Below, piece after piece: positions 1 to 6,718 of a stretch of DNA of 16,805 nucleotides. The translations under genes and the position numbers were made by a program. The stretch's first letter is position 1; each line of letters opens with the position of its first letter. Source of the DNA: JBAYHA01 sp964605975 (GTDB lineage Bacteria; Patescibacteriota; Patescibacteriia; UBA11705; JABHMO01); assembly GCA_964605975.1 (NCBI GenBank), contig CAZSER010000013.1, positions 1 through 16,805 on the forward strand, in the 5' to 3' direction. Below the pieces are notes generated by a model. It saw nothing but the letters and a program-made list of their open reading frames with translations, made no database searches and had not been told where the DNA came from.

Positions 1-24
1 TCCTAACCACTAGACGATGGAGCC
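1..24 (-). tRNA. tRNA-Glu, 5' end only
   Basis: Read on the minus strand, the first 24 bases give a tRNA 5' end: acceptor GGCTCCA, then TC, then the D arm GTCTAGTGGTTAGGA. This matches the usual bacterial tRNA-Glu start. The anticodon lies outside the window, so the isotype rests on this resemblance. A minus-strand promoter (44-72) reads into it. Confidence 0.8.
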
Positions 25-43
25 AAAAATTATTTGCGTCATA

Positions 44-72
44 ATAATAGCAACATTTTTCCTCTCGGTCAA
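44..72 (-). promoter_or_regulatory. Promoter for the tRNA-Glu
   Basis: On the minus strand, TTGACC (67-72), a 17-bp spacer and TATTAT (44-49) form a good sigma70-type promoter. The predicted transcription start is near 37, about 13 nt before the tRNA 5' end. Confidence 0.65.
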
Positions 73-104
73 GTTTTTATTCCAAATAGTTTTCTTTCTT
101 TTGA

Positions 105-133
105 TTGACAAAAGTTTTCTTTTAGAATAAAAT
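105..133 (+). promoter_or_regulatory. Promoter of the small membrane-protein operon
   Basis: TTGACA (105-110), 17 bp and TAAAAT (128-133) form a near-consensus sigma70 promoter. The predicted start is near 140, giving a leader of about 30 nt with AAGGAG before the ATG at 171. It is divergent from the tRNA-Glu promoter. Confidence 0.75.
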
Positions 134-170
134 TGATTTTCCGTTCTTTGACAATAAAAAAGGAGTTAAA

Positions 171-653
171 ATGGAAGAGAAAAAATCAACAACAAAAAAA
201 TCTCTGGCTATTACTATTTATTGCTTTCTTTCTTTTTTGTTTATAACTATTATTCTCTTGATAACAACTGGTATTCAGTCAATTGGATCTATTTTTATGA
301 TCTTTTTGACGGTTGTCACTTTCGTTTGTTCCTCTTTTTCCCTGTTTCAGTTTTTTAACAAAAAAAAAGCAGAAAACAAAACCACAGAAAAAGAAGCTCC
401 TTCTACCAGAAAGATTCTAAAAACAGAAAAAGAAAAATCCAAAAAAACCACCCTGTTTTTTCTTATTTGCTTTGTTATCGCCATACTTGTTTGGCTTTTT
501 ATCAAATATTTTGTCGGGATAGAAATTCGCTACTTTTCTATTATTTCTTGCACTATTATTCTTTTGGGATTTTCCTTTATCAGTTATCTTAACTATACCT
601 TTTTTAAAAGGTTAGAAAAAATGGAGGAAGAAGATGAGAAAAGAAACAGCTGA
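171..653 (+). CDS. Unknown four-helix membrane protein, 160 aa
   Basis: I do not recognise the family. The protein shows two pairs of hydrophobic segments, at about residues 12-34 and 38-62 and at about 93-114 and 120-145. A very basic, Lys/Thr/Glu-rich cytoplasmic-type linker (about 64-92) separates them, and the C-terminus is charged (KRLEKMEEEDEKR). The ATG has a strong SD (AGGAG, 5-nt spacing) and a near-consensus promoter just upstream. It is the first gene of a tight four-ORF block that ends at a strong terminator near 1475, and its last 20 nt overlap the next gene. That arrangement suggests the products act together at the membrane, which is inference. It ends in TGA. Confidence 0.75.
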   Translation: MEEKKSTTKKSLAITIYCFLSFLFITIILLITTGIQSIGSIFMIFLTVVTFVCSSFSLFQFFNKKKAENKTTEKEAPSTRKILKTEKEKSKKTTLFFLICFVIAILVWLFIKYFVGIEIRYFSIISCTIILLGFSFISYLNYTFFKRLEKMEEEDEKRNS

Positions 654-939
654 GAATGAAAAACTTTTAATTGAAAACCTGCAAAAAATAGTTCTCAATT
701 TTCAAAAAAAGCTTGTGAGGACTTCTTTTCGGTTTTTTATTCTTCATATAATAGTTGTTTCACTTTGGATTTTTTTGTTTTTTATTAACACAAGAGAAGA
801 ATATCTCCTTTTCATCCATGGGCTGTGGCTTCCAATTATCATTCTCTTTGCCCCTTACTTGATTAATTTTATCACATGGCGAAACAACAAGAAACTATTA
901 GAAAAGATAAAAAAATACCAGGAGGAAAACTATGAATAG
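634..939 (+). CDS. Unknown two-helix membrane protein, 101 aa
   Basis: No family is recognised. A basic and acidic N-terminal helix (about residues 1-30) is followed by two hydrophobic segments, about 33-51 and 56-80, and a short charged tail. The start is set by GGAGG six bases before the ATG, inside the end of the upstream gene, so the two genes overlap by 20 nt and are probably translationally coupled. The next ORF begins 8 nt before this one ends. Its pattern of charged helix plus two membrane spans resembles the third protein of the block (1000-1437), so the two may be distant paralogues; this is a visual impression only. Confidence 0.7.
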   Translation: MRKETAENEKLLIENLQKIVLNFQKKLVRTSFRFFILHIIVVSLWIFLFFINTREEYLLFIHGLWLPIIILFAPYLINFITWRNNKKLLEKIKKYQEENYE

Positions 940-1012
940 TTTACTACCAGAAATACCAGAAAAAACACTAGAAGAACTCAAAGATATTTATGAAAAAAAA
1001 TGGCAAAGTTAA
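932..1012 (+). CDS. 26-aa micro-ORF, or the N-terminus of the next gene by frameshift
   Basis: ATG at 932 follows a very strong SD (CCAGGAGGAAAACT) and opens a 26-codon frame, beginning MNSLLPEIPEK and ending EKKWQS. The peptide is charged and probably helical. The frame ends at TAA 1010-1012 and overlaps the next gene by 13 nt in the -1 frame. The last codons run through A8 (993-1000, GAA AAA AAA). A -1 slip or one extra A would join this peptide to the 145-aa protein, whose own ATG lacks an SD. It could be a true micro-protein, a coupling leader peptide, or the genuine N-terminus of the downstream protein. Confidence 0.55.
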   Translation: MNSLLPEIPEKTLEELKDIYEKKWQS

Positions 1013-1437
1013 TCAAACTTGCCAAAAAAATTGAGAGAAAGAGAAAAATTTTAAATAACTTAACAATACCAATAGTTATATTTATTATTTTAAATTTTTT
1101 CTCTATTCCAATCTTAGCTTGTATTTCCTTTGTTTGGGAAGGACTGTCTCCTCAAGAATACCTTCATTTTTTGAGAAATGCCATACTGACCTTCTTTATC
1201 GTTTTTGTAGGGATATTTATTCCTCTATTGCAAAGTGTTGAAAACATCCGCAAAGATATTTTTCCTCGAGAATTTACCTCCAAACAGTTAAACGCTAATG
1301 CTGGAATTTTTGAGGAGTTAACAAGAAACAGAACAGAGCCTGATCAAAGGTTTCTTTATATAGGGGAAATTTGCAATCTAGAAGAAATTGAAACCAAACT
1401 CTCACTAGATTTCCAAAAGAAACTGGAGAAATTATAG
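1000..1437 (+). CDS. Unknown two-helix membrane protein, 145 aa
   Basis: The family is not recognised. A strongly basic N-terminal helix (AKLIKLAKKIERKRKIL, about residues 2-18) is followed by two hydrophobic segments, about 22-46 and 61-80. A soluble C-terminal part of about 65 residues is rich in Glu, Arg and Leu. The ATG at 1000 has no SD and lies inside the last codons of the 932 ORF. Translation therefore probably depends on coupling with that ORF or on slippage on the A8 run just upstream, which would add 23 residues at the N-terminus. It is the last gene of the block; a strong terminator starts 14 nt after the stop. Confidence 0.7.
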   Translation: MAKLIKLAKKIERKRKILNNLTIPIVIFIILNFFSIPILACISFVWEGLSPQEYLHFLRNAILTFFIVFVGIFIPLLQSVENIRKDIFPREFTSKQLNANAGIFEELTRNRTEPDQRFLYIGEICNLEEIETKLSLDFQKKLEKL

Positions 1438-1450
1438 CAAAACGCAATCA

Positions 1451-1478
1451 ACACTCGAACAGTTCGAGTGTTTTTTTT
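1451..1478 (+). terminator. Intrinsic terminator of the membrane-protein block
   Basis: ACACTCGAA and its complement TTCGAGTGT form a 9-bp hairpin (1451-1471) with a three-base loop, followed directly by an eight-T run. Confidence 0.9.
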
Positions 1479-1530
1479 GTTTAACAATTTTTAATAAAAT
1501 CAGTCAACAACTTTAAATTAAGCTGAAAAC

Positions 1531-1559
1531 TTGATTTTTTTTCTTTTATAGGCTATTAT
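1531..1559 (+). promoter_or_regulatory. Candidate distal promoter for rpmF
   Basis: TTGATT (1531-1536), 17 bp and TATTAT (1554-1559). Transcription starting near 1566 would give rpmF a leader of about 92 nt that contains a small AAACAAA/TTTGTTT hairpin. A second -10-like TATAAA at 1647-1652, with a weak GTGATT 17 bp upstream, sits 5 nt before the ATG and could give a leaderless transcript. Confidence 0.5.
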
Positions 1560-1657
1560 TTCAGAAGTTAATCAATTTAATAAACAAATAATTTATCGTT
1601 TGTTTTGTTTTTAAATCAATTTAGTGATTTTTTCTCAACTCAAACCTATAAAAATTT

Positions 1658-1918
1658 ATGTCAGTTCCAGCTCATCACCTCAGTAAATCTCGTGTTCGCA
1701 ATCGCCGTTCACATCATGCAATCAAAACGGACAAAGCTCAACTTTGTCCTAAATGCCAAGCTCCAATAAAACCACATCACGCTTGTAATTCTTGTGGTAC
1801 TTACAAAAAGAAACAAGTCATCGCTACCAAAGCTGATGTCATGTTAAAGAGGCAAGAAAAAAGAAAGAAATTAGAACAAAAAGAAAAGGAAAAAATGGCC
1901 TCACTAAAAAACAAATAA
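1658..1918 (+). CDS. rpmF: Ribosomal protein bL32 with extended C-terminus
   Basis: This is a component of the large ribosomal subunit. The N-terminus (SVPAHHLSKSRVRNRRSHHA) is typical of bL32. The zinc ribbon is intact, with Cys30-x2-Cys33 and Cys43-x2-Cys46 in the CPKC...CNSC pattern. At 86 aa it is longer than the usual 56-60 aa; the extra roughly 30 residues form a Lys/Glu-rich, probably helical tail (about 60-86). There is no SD before the ATG, and a -10-like TATAAA lies 5 nt upstream. hppA follows 35 nt after the stop with no terminator between, so the two may be co-transcribed. Confidence 0.95.
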   Translation: MSVPAHHLSKSRVRNRRSHHAIKTDKAQLCPKCQAPIKPHHACNSCGTYKKKQVIATKADVMLKRQEKRKKLEQKEKEKMASLKNK

Positions 1919-1953
1919 TTTTTAATTTTAAAAATAATTAAAAAGCCAACTTT

Positions 1954-3969
1954 ATGTCTTCAACCGTTTTATTAATTTTGTCTATTCTTTCAGGGTTTTT
2001 GGCTATTGGTTATGGTCTTTGGTTAATCAGATCCATCCTTAAATTAAATGCCGGAAATGAAAGAATGTTAGAAATCGCCGGAGCTATCCAACAAGGCGCC
2101 AAAGCTTATTTAGATCGCCAATACAAAACAATCGCTATGATTGGTGGAGTTGTTTTTGTTTTACTTTTTATCGTTTTGGGATACAAAACTGCTCTTGGTT
2201 TTGCGATTGGAGCAATTTTATCCGCCTTGGCTGGTTATATTGGAATGAACATTTCTGTTCGTGCTAATGTCCGAACTACTGAAGCGGCCAGAGAAGGAAT
2301 GGAAAAAGCCCTAAGTGTTGCCGTCAAAGGTGGTGCCGTCACCGGCTTTTTGGTTGTTGGTTTGGCCTTGATTGGGGTTTCTCTTTTTTATTTAATTACC
2401 AAAGATGTTCACGCCCTTCTAGGTCTTGGATTTGGAGGTAGTTTAATTTCTATTTTTGCTCGTTTAGGCGGAGGTATTTTTACCAAAGCTGCCGATGTCG
2501 GCGCCGATTTAGTAGGTAAGGTTGAAGCTGGAATCCCAGAAGATGATCCTCGAAATCCTGCCGTTATTGCCGATAATGTTGGTGATAATGTTGGCGACTG
2601 TGCTGGAATGGCCGCCGACCTTTTTGAAACTTATGCCGTCACTGCCGTTGCCGCCATGTTTTTGGGAGCAATGACATTTATGGGATTTGAAAATGCTATT
2701 ATTTATCCTTTGTCATTAGGCGCTATCTCTATTATTGCTTCAATTATCGGAATTTACTTTATTAAACTCGGCAAGAATAAAAACATCATGGGCGCTTTAT
2801 ACAAAGGCCTTATCGCTTCGGGAATTATTTCCGCCATTGGTTTTTATCCTGTCACAAAATATTTAATGGCCGACAACGCCATGTATTCAACAAACCAACT
2901 TTTCTTAACAACTTTAATTGGTTTATTTGTGACTGGGGCGATGATTATTATTACCGAATATTATACTTCAACAAAATATAAACCAGTAAAAGAAATTGCC
3001 GAAAGTTCCACCACCGGACACGGAACAAATATTATTACCGGTTTAGCCGTTTCAATGAAATCTACCGCTTGGCCAATTCTAGTTATCTGTTTAGGAATTT
3101 TTGGGGCTTACCAATTAGCCGGTCTTTATGGAATTGCAATTGCGGCAATGAGTATGTTATCAATGGCCGGTATTATTGTTGCTATTGATTCTTATGGTCC
3201 AATTACTGATAATGCCGGGGGAATTGCTGAAATGGCAGAACTCCCAGAAGAAGTTCGTAATGTGACTGATCCTTTAGATGCCGTTGGCAACACCACCAAA
3301 GCGGTAACCAAAGGTTACGCGATTGGTTCTGCCGCCTTGGCTGCTTTGGTTCTTTTTGCTGATTATACTAATGCTATTACTGAAAAAACAGGAGAAACTC
3401 TTTCCTTTTCAATTGATAATCCCAAAGTGTTGATTGGTTTATTTATTGGTGGACTTTTACCTTATATCTTTGGAGCTTTATCAATGCAAGCAGTCGGAAA
3501 AACTGCCGGAAAAGTTGTTGAAGAAGTTCGCCGACAGTTTAGAGAAATTACCGGAATTATGGAAGGAACTGCCAAACCGGACTATGCCAGTTGTGTTGAT
3601 ATTGTGACAAAATCTGCAATTAACCAGATGATTATTCCTGCGCTAATTCCTGTCATTGTCCCTATTTTAGTTGGTTTTATTCTTGGACCTTTGGCATTAG
3701 GAGGTCTGTTAGTTGGAAGTATTATTACCGGTTTGTTTGTTGCTATTTCCATGACAACAGGAGGTGGTGCTTGGGACAATGCCAAAAAATATATTGAACA
3801 AGGTCATTTTGGTGGAAAAGGTTCAACTGCCCATCAGGCGGCCGTCACTGGTGATACAGTGGGGGATCCTTACAAAGATACCGCCGGTCCAGCAATCAAT
3901 CCAATGATCAAAATATTAAATATTGTTGCCTTGTTAATTGTCGGTCTAGTAGTTAAACTTTGGATGTAG
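1954..3969 (+). CDS. hppA: Membrane-bound proton-pumping pyrophosphatase, K+-independent type
   Basis: This integral membrane enzyme couples hydrolysis of cytoplasmic pyrophosphate to ion export. At 671 aa it is typical for a bacterial family member, with about 16 hydrophobic helices. Signature pyrophosphate/Mg-binding motifs are present: DVGADLVGKVE from Asp181, DDPRNPAVIADNVGDNVGD from Asp197 to about 215, and near the C-terminus GDTVGDPYKDTAGPAINPM. The ion-type position reads GNTTKAVTKG, with Lys449 and Thr452. The family's K+-dependent enzymes carry Ala and Gly there, so this one should be K+-independent and pump protons. There is no SD before the ATG. It probably shares a transcript with rpmF and ends at a strong terminator. 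In a small fermentative cell it would recover energy from biosynthetic pyrophosphate, which is inference. Confidence 0.97.
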   Translation: MSSTVLLILSILSGFLAIGYGLWLIRSILKLNAGNERMLEIAGAIQQGAKAYLDRQYKTIAMIGGVVFVLLFIVLGYKTALGFAIGAILSALAGYIGMNISVRANVRTTEAAREGMEKALSVAVKGGAVTGFLVVGLALIGVSLFYLITKDVHALLGLGFGGSLISIFARLGGGIFTKAADVGADLVGKVEAGIPEDDPRNPAVIADNVGDNVGDCAGMAADLFETYAVTAVAAMFLGAMTFMGFENAIIYPLSLGAISIIASIIGIYFIKLGKNKNIMGALYKGLIASGIISAIGFYPVTKYLMADNAMYSTNQLFLTTLIGLFVTGAMIIITEYYTSTKYKPVKEIAESSTTGHGTNIITGLAVSMKSTAWPILVICLGIFGAYQLAGLYGIAIAAMSMLSMAGIIVAIDSYGPITDNAGGIAEMAELPEEVRNVTDPLDAVGNTTKAVTKGYAIGSAALAALVLFADYTNAITEKTGETLSFSIDNPKVLIGLFIGGLLPYIFGALSMQAVGKTAGKVVEEVRRQFREITGIMEGTAKPDYASCVDIVTKSAINQMIIPALIPVIVPILVGFILGPLALGGLLVGSIITGLFVAISMTTGGGAWDNAKKYIEQGHFGGKGSTAHQAAVTGDTVGDPYKDTAGPAINPMIKILNIVALLIVGLVVKLWM

Positions 3970-3975
3970 CCAAAT

Positions 3976-4008
3976 AAAAAAGACTCCATTAAACCGGAGT
4001 CTTTTTTT
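3976..4008 (+). terminator. Intrinsic terminator after hppA
   Basis: AAAAGACTCC pairs with GGAGTCTTTT around an 8-nt loop and is followed by a T run ending at 4008. Confidence 0.9.
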
Positions 4009-4046
4009 GTTATTTTAAATAAAAACCAATAAAACCATAACGGCCA

Positions 4047-4075
4047 TTGACAATTTTGTTTTTTTGAGGTAAACT
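4047..4075 (+). promoter_or_regulatory. Promoter of the 105-aa unknown gene
   Basis: TTGACA (4047-4052), 17 bp and TAAACT (4070-4075). The predicted start is near 4082. In the leader region, CTTTGTT...AACAAAG (4078-4099) can fold into a 7-bp hairpin whose 3' arm runs into the AAAGGAG SD. Confidence 0.7.
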
Positions 4076-4107
4076 ACTTTGTTGTTTAACAAACAAAGGA
4101 GAGAAAA

Positions 4108-4425
4108 ATGAAAGAGCTTGATTTTGGAAGATGTTTTGATCGAGCGATAGTCGAAGTTTTCAAGTATGTCGAAAAGAAGGCAGGGGAAAAAATCCCCGAA
4201 AAAGCGGGAAAGAAACTTCTGACAATCGTCAGAAAAAAACACCTCATAGAACGAGGCGCTGAAGACAGATTCCAGCAACTGTTCCAAGAATTTATCCGAA
4301 AGGAACAACCTACGGAAGAAAAAAATGGAACAGAAGAAAAAGCCGGCCTCTCAAAATTCCAGTTGAACATTATTTGGCTGGAATATATAAAAGGGACAAA
4401 ACTGGCAAAAAAATCAGCAACTTAA
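4108..4425 (+). CDS. Unknown small basic cytoplasmic protein, 105 aa
   Basis: The family is not recognised. The protein is soluble, Lys/Glu-rich and predicted to be helical throughout, with no signal peptide or membrane segment. Residues 1-60 look like a run of amphipathic helices (FDRAIVEVFKYVEKKAGEKI and following). A polar Gln/Glu/Lys linker follows at about 68-82, and the C-terminal end is more hydrophobic (FQLNIIWLEYIKGTKL). The start is fixed by AAAGGAG eight bases upstream. The gene stands alone between a consensus promoter and a strong terminator. It could be a small regulator or nucleic-acid-binding protein, but nothing in the sequence proves this. Confidence 0.7.
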   Translation: MKELDFGRCFDRAIVEVFKYVEKKAGEKIPEKAGKKLLTIVRKKHLIERGAEDRFQQLFQEFIRKEQPTEEKNGTEEKAGLSKFQLNIIWLEYIKGTKLAKKSAT

Positions 4426-4432
4426 CCCTACC

Positions 4433-4462
4433 AATGGCGTCAAGATTGACGCCATTTTTTTT
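4433..4462 (+). terminator. Intrinsic terminator after the 105-aa gene
   Basis: AATGGCGTCA and TGACGCCATT form a perfect 10-bp stem with an AGAT loop, followed by an eight-T run. Confidence 0.92.
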
Positions 4463-4463
4463 A

Positions 4464-4492
4464 TTGACAATTTTTTTTTAATTTATTAACAT
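4464..4492 (+). promoter_or_regulatory. Promoter of the 209-aa unknown gene
   Basis: TTGACA (4464-4469), 17 bp and TAACAT (4487-4492), immediately after the preceding terminator. The leader is about 48 nt, T-rich, and ends in CGAGGAA before the ATG. Confidence 0.65.
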
Positions 4493-4546
4493 TAAGTATT
4501 GTTTGTTCTTTGTTCTTTTCTTTTTTAACAACAACGAGGAAATCTA

Positions 4547-5176
4547 ATGCGTTTTAACGAACAAAAAATTCGTAGTTTGCTTTGGGAAGTAGCAACAATT
4601 ATTCAACCTAAACATACAACCTTTTTACCCACGGCCATTATTTGTCTTTTAGAAAAAAAGAGATATCTCAATGGTTTTGAAAGCGAAATGGCTAAAAATG
4701 TTTTCCTGCAAATGCTTTCCGAAGAACTTTTTGTCCATGTTTGTGATAATAATTACCGACTTTCTCGTTCAAAAAAGTTAACCAATTTGAAAGAAACAAT
4801 CCCGCAAAAGGAACATTCCACCATCCGTAATTGCTATTTTCACAATATGCAAAGAGAACTAGAACGAGAGGGAGAAGAAACCAAAAGAATTGCAATGGCT
4901 AAGTATATTGTCGAAACAAACCAACTGAGTCTCCAAAATCAAGCCCTTCTCTCTGTCGTCGAAAAGATAAATAGAGAAAAAGGACCTGCTACTTTTGAAG
5001 AAATTTGCCAGGCCGTCCCAATGGAACTTTTTGGAGAAAATTCTAGAAAAAAAGTCATTGCTATTATGGCGGGAATGTTATCTCCTCAAACTCCATTGTT
5101 AAGAAAAAGACCTTTTTACTCCTCAGGATGTCCAGAAGGAGTTCCCGGTTACGAGATAACCTTAATAAACCTATAA
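4547..5176 (+). CDS. Unknown cytoplasmic protein, 209 aa, possible winged-helix architecture
   Basis: No family can be named. There is no signal peptide or membrane segment. Two stretches have the spacing of small helical DNA-binding-like domains ending in a beta hairpin: about residues 7-73 (LLWEVATIIQP...NNYRLSR) and about 133-207 (LLSVVEKINREKGPATFEEI...YEITLINL). A charged helical linker (about 74-130) joins them. In the second stretch, GPATFEEICQAVP followed by a Lys/Arg helix resembles a winged helix, but this is only an impression. The start follows GAGG with 7-nt spacing. The gene is monocistronic, with its own promoter and terminator. A transcriptional regulator is possible but unproven. 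Confidence 0.7.
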   Translation: MRFNEQKIRSLLWEVATIIQPKHTTFLPTAIICLLEKKRYLNGFESEMAKNVFLQMLSEELFVHVCDNNYRLSRSKKLTNLKETIPQKEHSTIRNCYFHNMQRELEREGEETKRIAMAKYIVETNQLSLQNQALLSVVEKINREKGPATFEEICQAVPMELFGENSRKKVIAIMAGMLSPQTPLLRKRPFYSSGCPEGVPGYEITLINL

Positions 5177-5182
5177 TAAATC

Positions 5183-5208
5183 AACCTTTCAACTGAAAGG
5201 TTTTTTTT
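5183..5208 (+). terminator. Intrinsic terminator after the 209-aa gene
   Basis: AACCTTTCA and TGAAAGGTT form a 9-bp stem with a minimal AC loop (in practice a slightly larger one), followed by an eight-T run. Confidence 0.88.
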
Positions 5209-5215
5209 ATTTCCC

Positions 5216-5244
5216 TTGATTTTTATTTAAAAAACTGTTATCCT
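5216..5244 (+). promoter_or_regulatory. Promoter of tig
   Basis: TTGATT (5216-5221), 17 bp and TATCCT (5239-5244), with an extended -10 TGT. The predicted start is near 5251, giving a leader of about 22 nt without an SD. Confidence 0.55.
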
Positions 5245-5272
5245 TTTGAAAGTTTACAAATGATTAATTTTT

Positions 5273-6586
5273 ATGAATTTTACCAAAAAAGAACTACCGA
5301 AAGGCTTATTAGAAATAACCGTCACCATGCCGTATGGAGAAATTGAACCATATTTAAAAAAAACGGCCGAACATGTCAGTCAAACCAAAAAGATTGAAGG
5401 TTTTCGTCCCGGAAAAGCTCCTTATGAAGTTATCGTTCGCACCGTTGGTGAGATGTTTTTATTACAAACAGCGGCAGGAATGGCAATCGAAACAACCCTA
5501 GAAACAATCGTTAACGAAGAAAAAATTGATGCTGTTGCTGAACCAAAAGTTGAAGTACAAAAACTGGCACCAAATAACGACTTTGAGTTCAAAGCTACCT
5601 TTTCTCTTTTGCCACAAATAAAATTAGCCGACTTAAAAACTTTAAAAGTAAAACTTCCAGAAGAAATAAAAATTGAAGAAAAAGAAATTGACAAAGTTTT
5701 AAATGATCTAAAAAAATTCAAAGCCAAAGATGTTATTGTAGAAAAAAAAGCAGAGAAAGGTGACAAAGTTATAATGTCTCTAAATGTTTATGTTGACAAT
5801 GTTCCGATTGAAGGAGGGCAAGCACCGGCACATACCGTTACCATCGGAGAAGGAATGATGATTCCTGGATTTGAAGATAATTTATTAGGATTACAAGCTG
5901 GTGAAGAAAAAGAGTTCCGCTTAAAATTTCCAAAAGAATACCACGAAAAAAACCTTGCTGACAAAGAAGCCGAATTCAAAGTAAAAATAACTTCCGTTGC
6001 CAAAATAGAACTACCAGAGATCGATGACGAATTTGCCAAAGCTTTTGGTTTACCAGATGTTGAGAATTTTCGCAAAAATATCGCCAATAATTTACGGCAA
6101 GAAAAAGAAAATAAAGAAAATCAAAAGTTTGAATTGGCTATCTTTGAAGAGCTTTTGGAAAAATCAGAATTTTCTGAAATTCCCGAAGTTTTAATTAATG
6201 AAGAAACTCATCGCATGGTTCACGAGCTAGAAGATAATGTTGCCCGACAAGGAATGAAGTTTGAAGATTATTTAAATCATATCAAAAAAACGGAAGCGGA
6301 TCTCATGTTGGACTTCACCGTTGATGCCATAAAAAGAGTTAAAACCGGATTGGCAGTTAGACAACTAGCCCTTGAAAAAGAGGTCAAGGCAACAGAAGAA
6401 GAAATTACTGCCGAAAAAGAGAAAACTGTTGCCGGATACAAATTAAATCCACAATACGAAGGGAAAATAGATGAAGTCGAAAAATCACTTTCGACCCCAC
6501 AAGCTTTGCAATATTTCGCCAATATCATTCGCAATCGAAAAACATTGGAATTATTAAAAAACACAATAAAAGAAAATCAAAAATAA
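5273..6586 (+). CDS. tig: Trigger factor, ribosome-bound chaperone and peptidyl-prolyl isomerase
   Basis: This protein binds near the ribosome exit tunnel and helps nascent chains fold. At 437 aa it has the usual family length. The N-terminal ribosome-binding domain (about 1-115) carries the signature GFRPGKAP at residues 43-50. An FKBP-type domain follows at about 155-245, from KGDKVIMSLNVYV through the IGEGMMIPGFEDNLLG segment to EAEFKVKITSV. The C-terminal helical chaperone arms run from about 250 to 437, starting at LPEIDDEFAKAFG. The ATG has no SD. The gene is flanked by terminators and has its own promoter, so it is probably monocistronic. The usual tig-clpP-clpX neighbourhood is absent. 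Confidence 0.97.
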   Translation: MNFTKKELPKGLLEITVTMPYGEIEPYLKKTAEHVSQTKKIEGFRPGKAPYEVIVRTVGEMFLLQTAAGMAIETTLETIVNEEKIDAVAEPKVEVQKLAPNNDFEFKATFSLLPQIKLADLKTLKVKLPEEIKIEEKEIDKVLNDLKKFKAKDVIVEKKAEKGDKVIMSLNVYVDNVPIEGGQAPAHTVTIGEGMMIPGFEDNLLGLQAGEEKEFRLKFPKEYHEKNLADKEAEFKVKITSVAKIELPEIDDEFAKAFGLPDVENFRKNIANNLRQEKENKENQKFELAIFEELLEKSEFSEIPEVLINEETHRMVHELEDNVARQGMKFEDYLNHIKKTEADLMLDFTVDAIKRVKTGLAVRQLALEKEVKATEEEITAEKEKTVAGYKLNPQYEGKIDEVEKSLSTPQALQYFANIIRNRKTLELLKNTIKENQK

Positions 6587-6589
6587 GCA

Positions 6590-6615
6590 AAAAGTGGCGC
6601 TCCGGCGCCTCTTTT
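6590..6615 (+). terminator. Intrinsic terminator after tig
   Basis: AAAAG-T-GGCGC pairs with GCGCC-T-CTTTT around a TCCG loop, with one T/T mismatch, followed by a short T-rich tail. Confidence 0.75.
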
Positions 6616-6718
6616 GTTATAATAAATAAAAGAGAAATATCTTTATTAATCGATTTATTTTTAATTTCAGTTTAAAAATTTTTAACAACTTTAATTTAAC
6701 TTTTAAAAAGAATAATAT

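Noticed and set aside
3582..3785. Minus-strand open frame inside hppA
   Set aside because: It lies wholly antisense to a strongly conserved part of the pyrophosphatase, has no SD or promoter, and its composition mirrors the coding frame. The same applies to the minus-strand frames inside tig (5422-5766, 5788-6087, 6277-6564) and pnp.
4015..4370. Two minus-strand frames opposite the 105-aa gene
   Set aside because: The plus frame has a consensus promoter, SD and terminator; the minus frames have none and one crosses the plus-strand promoter.
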